This document shows, piece by piece, positions 1 to 5,540 of a stretch of DNA of 7,335 bases. This DNA comes from Comamonas sp. lk (GTDB lineage Bacteria > Pseudomonadota > Gammaproteobacteria > Burkholderiales > Burkholderiaceae_C): the NCBI GenBank assembly GCA_945898105.1, contig CAMDHL010000102.1, forward strand, positions 1 through 7,335. The letters run 5' to 3'. A program made the position numbers and the translations under genes. The notes beneath the pieces were generated by a model that was not told where the DNA came from, did not search any database, and worked only from the letters and a program-made list of their open reading frames with translations. Position 1 is the stretch's first letter, and each line of letters starts with the position of its first letter.

Positions 1-1509
1 ACCGTGGCCGCCGAGCGGCATAGCTGCACCGTGCGGCACTGCCCTCGCTTTCGGGACTGCAGCTATTACCAAGCGCGCAACCGACTGGCCGAAGCGCAGG
101 TGATCGTCGCCAACCACGATCTGGTGCTGGCCTCGCTGGGTATGAAAACGCTACCCGAGCTAAACAATTGCCTGCTAGTTTTTGACGAGGCACACCACCT
201 ACCCGCAGTCGCTTTGGACCAGTTCAGTAGCGCCATGGAACTGGCTAGCCTGCGCTGGCTGGACCGCTTACCCAAGGTCTTGCAAGACGTCAGCAGCACG
301 CTGCAACTGGATCTGGATCCGGACGTGAGCACCGTCAGCAGCCAGCTCAAAGCCACGCTGACCCAATTGGCCCGCATGGTGCTTGACCTGGTGCATGCCA
401 GCACCCAGGGGCAGGACGGAACGCTGCGCTTTGCGCATGGCATGCTGCCCGAGGCATTGGGCGAGCCGTTGGCACTGGTGCTGGCCCAGGCCACCGGATT
501 AGCACAGGCGCTGGACGCGCTAGGCGCGCAGATTAAACAGATCGGCAAGGACGACCCGATGCAAGCGCTGCAATGCAGCCAGCAATATGCCAAGCTGGGA
601 CCGCTAGCGCCGCGACTGGGCGCACTCACATCTACTGCCAGCCTTTTGCTCGAACACGGCGAACAGCCGCTGGCCAAGTGGTTGCAATGCAAAAGCGAAG
701 GCGATTTTCTACTAATCAGCGCCCATGCCTGCCCGATGGTGCCGGGCGACTTGCTGCGCCAGTTTGTCTGGAGCCAAGCACGGGCAGCCATACTGACATC
801 GGCATCACTGACGAGTTGCGGCAGCTTTGATTATTTTTTGCAGGAATGCGGGCTTTCGGGCAACGCGAATGTGCAAGCACTCGAAGTCTCCAGCCCCTTT
901 GACTACGCCACGCAAGGCACGCTGACCGTAGTGCACACCATGGCCGACGCGAAAAACGTGCAGGCTTATACCGGCGAAGTGGTGGAATACCTGATGCAAG
1001 ACTTGGCACAAGTAGAGCACGGCGCTTTGGTCTTATTCACTTCGAGGGCGCAAATGCGCGCGGCCACCGACGCGATTCCCGCGCGGCTTCTGGAAAGCGT
1101 TGTGGTGCAAGGCAGCACCTCACGGATGCGCTTGTTAGCGGCCCATATGGCGCGGGTGGAAGCCGGTTTGCCGTCAATTATTTTTGGCTTGCAATCCTTT
1201 GGCGAGGGCCTGGATTTGCCGGGCCGTTTATGCGAAACCGTGTTTATCACCAAGTTGCCCTTCGCACCCCCCTCCGAGCCAGTGGACGAGGCGCGCGCCG
1301 AATGGCTACGCCGTATGGGGCGCGACCCGTTTAGTGAATTGGTCATCCCGGCCACCGGCATTAAGCTACTGCAATGGACAGGGCGCGCCATACGCACGGA
1401 AGAAGACCGCGCGCAGGTGATTTGCTATGACAAGCGCTTGAGTGAGCAGGCCTATGGACGCCGCATGCTGCAAGGCCTGCCACCCTATCGCTTATTGCAA
1501 CGCAAGTAG
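1..1509 (+). CDS. dinG: DinG-type ATP-dependent DNA helicase (5' end missing)
   Basis: This is the C-terminal ~500 residues of an XPD/DinG-like superfamily 2 helicase. Family members unwind DNA 5'-3' using ATP and an Fe-S cluster, and DinG handles R-loops and damaged or colliding forks. Numbering from the GTG at base 4, Cys8, Cys13 and Cys19 have the same 5- and 6-residue spacing as the last three cluster cysteines of E. coli DinG (194, 199, 205). The fourth cysteine and the Walker A motif must lie upstream, so about 185 codons are missing. The DEAH box is at residues 61-64 (bases 184-195). Motif V (SFGEGLDLPG) spans residues 398-407, and motif VI (QWTGRAIR) residues 457-464. The frame is open to base 1, so the GTG at base 4 is not the true start. 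The gene is intact to its TAG stop and converges on the binding-protein gene across a shared terminator. YoaA is the only close alternative, and the cysteine spacing fits DinG. Confidence 0.94.
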   Translation, partial: TVAAERHSCTVRHCPRFRDCSYYQARNRLAEAQVIVANHDLVLASLGMKTLPELNNCLLVFDEAHHLPAVALDQFSSAMELASLRWLDRLPKVLQDVSSTLQLDLDPDVSTVSSQLKATLTQLARMVLDLVHASTQGQDGTLRFAHGMLPEALGEPLALVLAQATGLAQALDALGAQIKQIGKDDPMQALQCSQQYAKLGPLAPRLGALTSTASLLLEHGEQPLAKWLQCKSEGDFLLISAHACPMVPGDLLRQFVWSQARAAILTSASLTSCGSFDYFLQECGLSGNANVQALEVSSPFDYATQGTLTVVHTMADAKNVQAYTGEVVEYLMQDLAQVEHGALVLFTSRAQMRAATDAIPARLLESVVVQGSTSRMRLLAAHMARVEAGLPSIIFGLQSFGEGLDLPGRLCETVFITKLPFAPPSEPVDEARAEWLRRMGRDPFSELVIPATGIKLLQWTGRAIRTEEDRAQVICYDKRLSEQAYGRRMLQGLPPYRLLQRK

Positions 1510-1524
1510 GAAAACGTCAGGCAT

Positions 1525-1556
1525 AAAAAAACCGGCCCGAAGGCCGGTTTTCTTGT
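1525..1556. terminator. Bidirectional Rho-independent terminator
   Basis: A perfect 7-bp stem (ACCGGCC 1531-1537 with GGCCGGT 1542-1548) closes a 4-base loop. It is flanked by A6 on the left (1525-1530) and TTTTCTTGTT on the right, so it can stop transcription in both directions. Read on the minus strand the loop is TTCG closed by C-G, the very stable C(UUCG)G tetraloop, followed by an unbroken T run. It therefore suits the highly expressed binding-protein gene better than dinG. It lies 21 bases after the dinG stop and 23 bases after the convergent gene's stop. Confidence 0.92.
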
Positions 1557-1571
1557 TGTCACAGTATGTGA

Positions 1572-2711
1572 TTAACGGATAACCGAGATGGTGTCTAGTT
1601 TGCCACCACGCACTGTCTTCAAAGTCAATGCGCCATTCAAGATGTCACCTTTAGGGTCAAACGAGATTGCGCCAGTAACACCCTCGAAGCCTTTAGTCGC
1701 CGCCAGCGCGGGGAGGTACTTCTCAGGATCGGAGGAACCAGCCTTCACCATCGCTGCAACCATCAGCTTCACGCTGTCATAAACGTAGGGTGCATAAACT
1801 TGGACATCAGCATTGAACTTAGCCTTGAACTTTTTGTCGAAATCGTTCTTAGCAGTTTCGTACTTACTACCTTTTTCAACGCCACCGGCCTCAGCGCAAT
1901 AAACCTGGTTATCAACGATTGCATCGCCCGCAAGTTTGACCAACTCGGTAGAGCAGATGCCGTCGCCACCCATGAACTTGGCATTGATGCCAAGCGACTT
2001 CATTTGACGCATCATCGGACCAGCGACCGAGTCCATACCGCCGAAGAAAATCAGATCAGGCTTCTTGCCCTTGATGTTGGTCAGGATCGCATTGAAATCG
2101 GTTGCAACATTGGTGGTGTACTCGTTGGCAACGACATTTCCACCGGCTGCTTTAGCCGCTTTTACAAACTCTTCCGCAACACCTTGACCATAAGCCGTAC
2201 GGTCGTCAATCACGGCGATCGATTTAGCTTTCAGTGTGGAAATTGCGTATTTACCAAGGGTGCCACCCAGTTGAGTGTCATCAGCCACGACGCGGAAAGT
2301 GGTTTTGAAACCTTGGCGTGTGTACTTGGGGTTGGTAGCTGAAGGAGAGATTTGGGGGATGCCCGCATCGCTGTAGATTTTCGAGGCAGGGATAGAAGTA
2401 CCAGAGTTCAGGTGACCAATAACACCCGCCACTTTTGCATCGGCGAGCTTTTGGGCTACGGCGGTTCCCTGCTTTGGATCCATGCCATCGTCTTCAGTCA
2501 TCAGCTTGAGAGTGACTTTCTTGCCGCCGATAGTGACGCCAGCAGCGTTGAGTTCTTCCACGGCCATGATTGCGCCGTTTTCATTGTCTTTGCCCAAATG
2601 TGCGATCGGGCCAGTGATAGGGCCAACGTGGGCGATGGTCACAACGGTTTGTGCCATTGCCAATCCGGTTGACATTGCCAGTACGGCAGCAGCGAGGGTT
2701 TTCAGTTTCAT
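1572..2711 (-). CDS. livK: Branched-chain amino acid ABC transporter substrate-binding protein
   Basis: A 379-residue periplasmic type I binding protein of the LivJ/LivK family; it captures leucine, isoleucine, valine or a related compound and delivers it to a LivHMGF-type permease. Residues 1-20 are a Sec signal peptide (MKLK, hydrophobic core, LAMA then Q21). The mature protein opens with the usual VTIAHVGPITG. Ligand-pocket landmarks are GHLNSGTSIPAS (99-110), ISPSATNP (121-128), YGQG (174-177) and GGDG (248-251), matching LivJ regions around Ser79, Thr102, Tyr150 and Glu226. Cys253 and Cys272 could form a disulfide. The ATG at 2711 is chosen because GGAG (2725-2722) lies 10 bases upstream; an in-frame TTG at 2720 is only one base from that GGAG. 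No permease or ATPase genes are adjacent here. The symbol marks the family; specificity is not proven, since Burkholderiales carry many paralogues for amides, urea and aromatics. Confidence 0.93.
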   Translation of the reverse strand: MKLKTLAAAVLAMSTGLAMAQTVVTIAHVGPITGPIAHLGKDNENGAIMAVEELNAAGVTIGGKKVTLKLMTEDDGMDPKQGTAVAQKLADAKVAGVIGHLNSGTSIPASKIYSDAGIPQISPSATNPKYTRQGFKTTFRVVADDTQLGGTLGKYAISTLKAKSIAVIDDRTAYGQGVAEEFVKAAKAAGGNVVANEYTTNVATDFNAILTNIKGKKPDLIFFGGMDSVAGPMMRQMKSLGINAKFMGGDGICSTELVKLAGDAIVDNQVYCAEAGGVEKGSKYETAKNDFDKKFKAKFNADVQVYAPYVYDSVKLMVAAMVKAGSSDPEKYLPALAATKGFEGVTGAISFDPKGDILNGALTLKTVRGGKLDTISVIR

Positions 2712-2751
2712 GACGGTCAAACTCCATTCAATTATTAAAAAATTTGCCTAA

Positions 2752-2763
2752 AGCCCGAAGGCT
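2752..2763 (-). promoter_or_regulatory. Small TTCG hairpin in the livK upstream region
   Basis: On the minus strand AGCC-TTCG-GGCT forms a 4-bp stem with a UUCG loop. It is followed by TTTAGGC and then a run of six T (bases about 2738-2743), roughly 30 bases before the livK start. It could be the end of the upstream PuuD-like transcript or a weak attenuator-like structure in the livK leader. The stem is short and the T run is displaced, so this is a tentative call. Confidence 0.25.
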
Positions 2764-2777
2764 GGACAGCGGCTCAA

Positions 2778-2783
2778 ATTCTA
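2778..2783 (-). promoter_or_regulatory. Possible -10 box for livK
   Basis: TAGAAT on the minus strand differs from TATAAT at one position and would give a leader of about 60 bases. I see no convincing -35 at 15-18 bases upstream, so support is weak. The rest of the 169-base gap (2712-2880) holds a 5-bp hairpin, CCTCG/CGAGG at 2834-2849, with no T run. I see no gene in it. Confidence 0.25.
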
Positions 2784-2880
2784 CTGCTTGCGCATCCAAA
2801 GCGTAGTGCATATTTCAATCCTAAGACACCGCGCCTCGTAAATTCGAGGGCACGGCCGGATCAGCTATGCGGGTAACTAC

Positions 2881-3474
2881 TTACAGCCCACCATGGGATT
2901 GGGCCGACATCATGAACAGCATGGGGATGGAAAGCATCGTATTGGTGCGTGACACCAGCATGGCCAGGCGGGCAGCGGCAGCTTTTTCGGCCGGTTCCAC
3001 CTGCACAATGCCCAAGGCCTTCTTTTGGTTAGGCCAGATGATGAACCAGACGTTGAAGGCCATGATCAGCGCCAGCCACATGCCGATGCCGATGGCGGCA
3101 AAACCGATTTGCAGGCGCAAGGCAGCGTGCAAATAGCCTTGCAAGCCGGCAACTACCAAGCCTGTAACCACGGTGGCCAAGGCCGCCCAACGGAACCAAA
3201 ACAGTGCGGCAGGTGCAATCACCTTGCTGATCGCGGGTTTTTGCTCATCGGGGATCTTGGGCATGCTGGGGATTTGGACGAAGTTGAAATACCACAAGAG
3301 GCCAATCCACATCACGCCGCAAGTAATGTGCAACCAGCGGAAGAAAAAGCTCCACCAAACGGGGGTCAGCTGGATGGGGCTACCTGACACAGCGCCGGCG
3401 ATCAGGACGATTGCGATAAGCAAGACCAGGCCGGCCAGCAGGGTTTTGTGCAGGGATTGCAAGATTTGGCTCAT
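2881..3474 (-). CDS. PuuD-like (Urate_ox_N/DUF989) multi-helix membrane protein without cytochrome domain
   Basis: A 197-residue inner-membrane protein. Hydrophobic segments lie near residues 14-33, 40-65, 92-113, 122-146 and 175-191. The most telling stretch is RWLHITCGVMWIGLLWYFNF, about residues 46-65. An RWLH..xG..WIG motif with one intramembrane histidine is typical of the N-terminal membrane domain of PuuD, the membrane urate hydroxylase, and of related CopD-like haem membrane proteins. Full PuuD is about 400 residues and ends in a cytochrome c domain with CxxCH; this protein stops near 200 and has no CxxCH. Urate oxidation is therefore not supported, and a haem-binding or electron-transfer role is only a guess. 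The ATG at 3474 is preferred because GGAG (3486-3483) sits 8 bases upstream; an in-frame TTG at 3480 is too close. The gene is followed by 169 bases before livK on the same strand, with no firm sign of co-transcription. Confidence 0.85.
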   Translation of the reverse strand: MSQILQSLHKTLLAGLVLLIAIVLIAGAVSGSPIQLTPVWWSFFFRWLHITCGVMWIGLLWYFNFVQIPSMPKIPDEQKPAISKVIAPAALFWFRWAALATVVTGLVVAGLQGYLHAALRLQIGFAAIGIGMWLALIMAFNVWFIIWPNQKKALGIVQVEPAEKAAAARLAMLVSRTNTMLSIPMLFMMSAQSHGGL

Positions 3475-3513
3475 GAGCAAAACTCCAAAAAAATTGATTC
3501 AACGAAGAGTCGG

Positions 3514-3542
3514 ATATTAACCTCTGCATTGATCCAGCGCAA
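3514..3542 (-). promoter_or_regulatory. Candidate sigma-70 promoter for the PuuD-like gene
   Basis: On the minus strand TTGCGC (3542-3537) and TAATAT (3519-3514) are separated by 17 bases. The predicted transcription start near 3506 leaves a ~30-base leader containing the GGAG used by the gene. The -35 matches consensus at only three positions and the -10 at four. Confidence 0.35.
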
Positions 3543-3627
3543 AAACTCTGACCCTTGGCACCAGCTGGCCATGGCCTGTCTGCCCGGTAAAACCGGGGCC
3601 TGGATACTCCGCCGGGTAGACGCTGAC

Positions 3628-3633
3628 TACAAT
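3628..3633 (+). promoter_or_regulatory. Candidate -10 box for the SdpA-like/HTTM genes
   Basis: TACAAT in the context GACTACAATC is one mismatch from consensus and resembles many betaproteobacterial -10 elements. It predicts transcription starting near 3640, about 20 bases before the GTG at 3660, with GGAG (3652-3655) in between. No good -35 is visible. The remaining divergent intergenic region also holds a 5-bp hairpin, CCCGG/CCGGG at 3583-3597, and the palindrome GGCCATGGCC at 3568-3577. Either could be an operator, but neither is diagnostic. Confidence 0.4.
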
Positions 3634-3659
3634 CTTTTCAATGCGTTTGTTGGAGCGAT

Positions 3660-4253
3660 GTGCCATGGAGCCGAGTGAACCGCCAGCCATGGGGGACTTC
3701 TTACACCTTTGTCCTGGTGACGCGCGGCGCCATGCTTGAAGTACTTTTTCTCCTGTATTTTTTGGTTCTGCTGGCGACACTGGTGTTCAAAAGCCGCATC
3801 GTCACCGGCCCATGGCTATTTCTGCTACGAGCCTTCTTCCCGAATTGGAAGTTTTTTCACGCCACCGGCAATGTGCCGCACCTCTATGCGCGCTGGGCGC
3901 CGCCAAACGCCGCGCCGACTGATGCGCTGCAATGGTCTGACTGGATACACATCTTCCCGCGCCGCCCGCGCCGCCTGCTGCATGTATTTCACAACTCGGC
4001 CACCAACTTGGCCTTGGTGCAGCAAAACTTGGTGGAGCATCTGGCCGGAGACCTCAACCACATGGCTCAGGATGCGGACGCACGCGCCTTGGTTAGTTAC
4101 CAATTGGTTTCGCGCCTGGTCTGCCAAAGCCTTCAAGCACACAATCCAGACTGTGCGCACGGGCAATTTGAAGTGCGCATGTTGCTGGACGGGCCCACGG
4201 GCTCGCTGCAGGAGGACACCATGATGCGCTCGCCGGTGCTGCCATGCCGGTAA
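3660..4253 (+). CDS. SdpA-like small membrane-anchored protein (tentative)
   Basis: A 197-residue protein I do not recognise with certainty. Residues 26-43 form one hydrophobic helix. The motif FFPNWKFF follows at 59-66, then a short segment with PHLYARW, and a mixed soluble domain to the end with Cys155, Cys165 and Cys196. A lone helix followed by F-P-x-W-x-F-F and a beta-strand-like Y-x-R recalls SdpA-family and DUF5819-like proteins, which occur beside HTTM/SdpB membrane proteins. That is the arrangement here: the next gene overlaps by 10 bases. In Bacillus, SdpA and SdpB together mature the SdpC toxin; the biochemistry is unresolved and transfer of function to this protein is inference. 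The GTG at 3660 is kept because a -10 box and GGAG sit just ahead, though the GGAG spacing is only 4 bases. A GTG at 3675 or the ATG at 3732, directly before the helix, is also possible. Confidence 0.75.
   Translation: MPWSRVNRQPWGTSYTFVLVTRGAMLEVLFLLYFLVLLATLVFKSRIVTGPWLFLLRAFFPNWKFFHATGNVPHLYARWAPPNAAPTDALQWSDWIHIFPRRPRRLLHVFHNSATNLALVQQNLVEHLAGDLNHMAQDADARALVSYQLVSRLVCQSLQAHNPDCAHGQFEVRMLLDGPTGSLQEDTMMRSPVLPCR
4211..4223 (+). promoter_or_regulatory. Strong internal ribosome binding site near the SdpA-like C-terminus
   Basis: GGAGG at 4211-4215 is followed after 5 bases by ATG at 4221 (and another ATG at 4224). Both are in frame with the SdpA-like gene and would give only a ~10-residue peptide ending at the TAA 4251-4253, across the HTTM start at 4244. 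This could load ribosomes that terminate at 4253 and restart at the ATG at 4244. It may also be chance, since the segment codes for gene residues. Confidence 0.4.
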
Positions 4254-5038
4254 GCAACGCGGCACGCGCCCTAGAGGTCTTGCTGGCCTTGAGCATGCTT
4301 TTGCAAACTCTGGAATATCTGCGCCTGCGCCATGCGCTTACGGTGCAGGGCCTGTGGGCCTGGCCCGTGCAGCGCGCCGACATACCGCCGGGTGCTGTCC
4401 AGAACCTACTTGACTACTTGTTTGACGACCGCGCCATGTATTGGCATTTGCTGCTGCGCCTGCCGGTCTTGCTTTTGCTGGCCTGGCAGGGAGGCAGTCT
4501 GGCGCTAGCGCTATTTCTGTTTGCCAGTCATGTGCTGATGCTAATCCGCTGGCGTGGGGCATTTAACGGCGGCAGTGATTTCATGACGCTGGTGGCCCTG
4601 ACTGGCTTGCTGTTGGCCGAGTTGGTCAAGCTGGGCGGCGACCCACATTTGGCTTGGCGTGCGGGCTTGTGGTACATCTGTTTGCAGTCAATCACCTCCT
4701 ACTTTATGTCCGGCTGGGTCAAGCTGATGCAGTCAGAATGGCGCAGCGGGCAGGCGATGACCATTTTTCTGAATGCCGCTATTTACGGACCCCTGCCCTC
4801 GGCCAGCGTTTTGCGCAAGCCCTGGTTGGCGCGCTTGGGTGCTTGGGCCTTTATTGCCTGGGAGTGTGCGGCGCCGCTTGCCCTGCTGCACCCGCTGGTG
4901 GCTTTGGTTTTTTGTACGATCGCTCTATTGTTTCATTTCCTAGTTTTCTGGTTTTTCGGCCTGAATCGCTTTTTTTGGGCTTGGATAGTCACATTTCCAG
5001 CCATACTTGCGTGTTCGGCGCAGCGGGTTTTTTGGTGA
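4244..5038 (+). CDS. HTTM/SdpB-like polytopic membrane protein
   Basis: A 264-residue inner-membrane protein with hydrophobic segments near residues 6-24, 66-81, 84-102, 113-130, 141-158, 194-214, 215-235 and 241-257. Several features match the HTTM family (horizontally transferred transmembrane domain, related to vitamin K-dependent gamma-carboxylase and to SdpB): FNGGSDF at 107-113, an S-x-W-x-K-x4-EW-x2-G block at 156-169, and HFLVFWFFGLNRFFWAW at 231-247 followed by FPA. Family members lacking the C-terminal carboxylase domain have no assigned reaction. The ATG lies inside the end of the SdpA-like gene (10-base overlap), implying translational coupling. It has no proper ribosome site of its own; a strong GGAGG at 4211-4215 sits too far upstream. 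The two proteins probably act together in the membrane. I am fairly sure of the fold family and unsure of the role. Confidence 0.85.
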   Translation: MPVSNAARALEVLLALSMLLQTLEYLRLRHALTVQGLWAWPVQRADIPPGAVQNLLDYLFDDRAMYWHLLLRLPVLLLLAWQGGSLALALFLFASHVLMLIRWRGAFNGGSDFMTLVALTGLLLAELVKLGGDPHLAWRAGLWYICLQSITSYFMSGWVKLMQSEWRSGQAMTIFLNAAIYGPLPSASVLRKPWLARLGAWAFIAWECAAPLALLHPLVALVFCTIALLFHFLVFWFFGLNRFFWAWIVTFPAILACSAQRVFW

Positions 5039-5052
5039 ACAAAACCATTTTT
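5026..5052 (+). terminator. Weak terminator-like hairpin after the HTTM gene
   Basis: GGTTTT (5026-5031) can pair with AAAACC (5041-5046) around a 9-base loop, followed by A and five T (5048-5052). It overlaps the HTTM stop codon. The stem is A/T-rich and weak, so it might only reduce read-through into the next gene. The rest of the 76-base gap shows nothing beyond the next gene's ribosome site. Confidence 0.25.
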
Positions 5053-5114
5053 ACTACCAAGGGTTCGCGCGGGGCCGGCGCAGGGCGCGTGTGCGCCACG
5101 TATAAGGAAAAGCC

Positions 5115-5540
5115 ATGTTGGAATGTTTGATCGTTGGAGATGGCATCGCGGCAAGCCTGGCCGAGATGCGCCCCGAATGCAAAACCTTTAGCAAAGAAGG
5201 CCTGAGTTCCCAAAAATGGAACAAGGAATTCATGAAGAAGACACCGCTGGTGGCCAAGCGCGTGATCATCAGCTTGGGCTCGCACGACCACTTTTATGTG
5301 TTCACCGAGCCCGAGTTGCGGGTGCTTAGAAAACTCACCGAAGCGGATAAGGTGTATTGGGTTTTGCCGGCCGGCAATGATCCCAAATTCCAATTTGACG
5401 TGTCGCGCACCCAAAAAATAATTCGCCGCATTGCCGAAGAAAACGATGACATCGTCCTACCAATCAGCCGCACTGAAGAAAATGGCATGACCCCTAACGA
5501 CACCGGCTACAAAATGCTGGTCGAGCGGATTAAGAAATAG
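5115..5540 (+). CDS. Catalytically degenerate SGNH-hydrolase-like protein
   Basis: A 141-residue soluble protein with no signal peptide or membrane helix. It follows the block order of a minimal SGNH/GDSL hydrolase. Block I is VGDGIAASL (residues 7-15), where the nucleophile of G-D-S is Gly10. Block II Gly29 is kept. Block III, normally G-S-N-D, is GSHD (55-58), so the oxyanion Asn is His57. Block V, normally D-G-x-H-P-T, is NGMTPN (123-128), so the catalytic Asp and His are Asn123 and Thr126. The scaffold is otherwise well kept (VIISLG at 50-55, VYWVLPAGND at 80-89, TGYKML at 130-135), pointing to a preserved fold without esterase chemistry. The start is firm: AAGGA at 5104-5108 lies 6 bases before the ATG. 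A hand count gives about 51% G+C, below its immediate neighbours. It follows the HTTM gene by 76 bases and overlaps the sulfatase tail to tail. Function unknown; a binding role is inference. Confidence 0.85.
   Translation: MLECLIVGDGIAASLAEMRPECKTFSKEGLSSQKWNKEFMKKTPLVAKRVIISLGSHDHFYVFTEPELRVLRKLTEADKVYWVLPAGNDPKFQFDVSRTQKIIRRIAEENDDIVLPISRTEENGMTPNDTGYKMLVERIKK

Noticed and set aside
66..791. Long minus-strand open frame (241 codons) antisense to dinG
   Set aside because: Rich in Ser, Ala and Arg as expected from the complement of a GC-rich gene, with no domain; dinG motifs on the other strand explain the region.
2834..2849. CCTCG/CGAGG hairpin as a terminator of the PuuD-like gene
   Set aside because: Only 5 bp with a 6-base loop and no T run on the minus strand; kept only as a note in the intergenic description.
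3448..3678. Open frame of 76 codons on the + strand across the divergent intergenic region
   Set aside because: It begins antisense inside the PuuD-like gene, has no ribosome site, and shows no recognisable domain.
3517..3780. Open frame of 87 codons on the minus strand upstream of the PuuD-like gene
   Set aside because: It is antisense to the SdpA-like start and overlaps the candidate promoters; composition is not protein-like and no ribosome site is seen.
3736..4224. Alternative + strand frame of 162 codons inside the SdpA-like gene
   Set aside because: Rich in Arg, Trp and Cys with no hydrophobic pattern; the frame with the membrane helix and overlap to the HTTM gene is the better choice.
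4588..5253. Three copies of the E. coli Chi octamer GCTGGTGG on the + strand (4588, 4894, 5246)
   Set aside because: All lie in coding sequence rich in Leu-Val and Val-Ala codons, where CTGGTGG is common, and Chi differs between bacterial groups.
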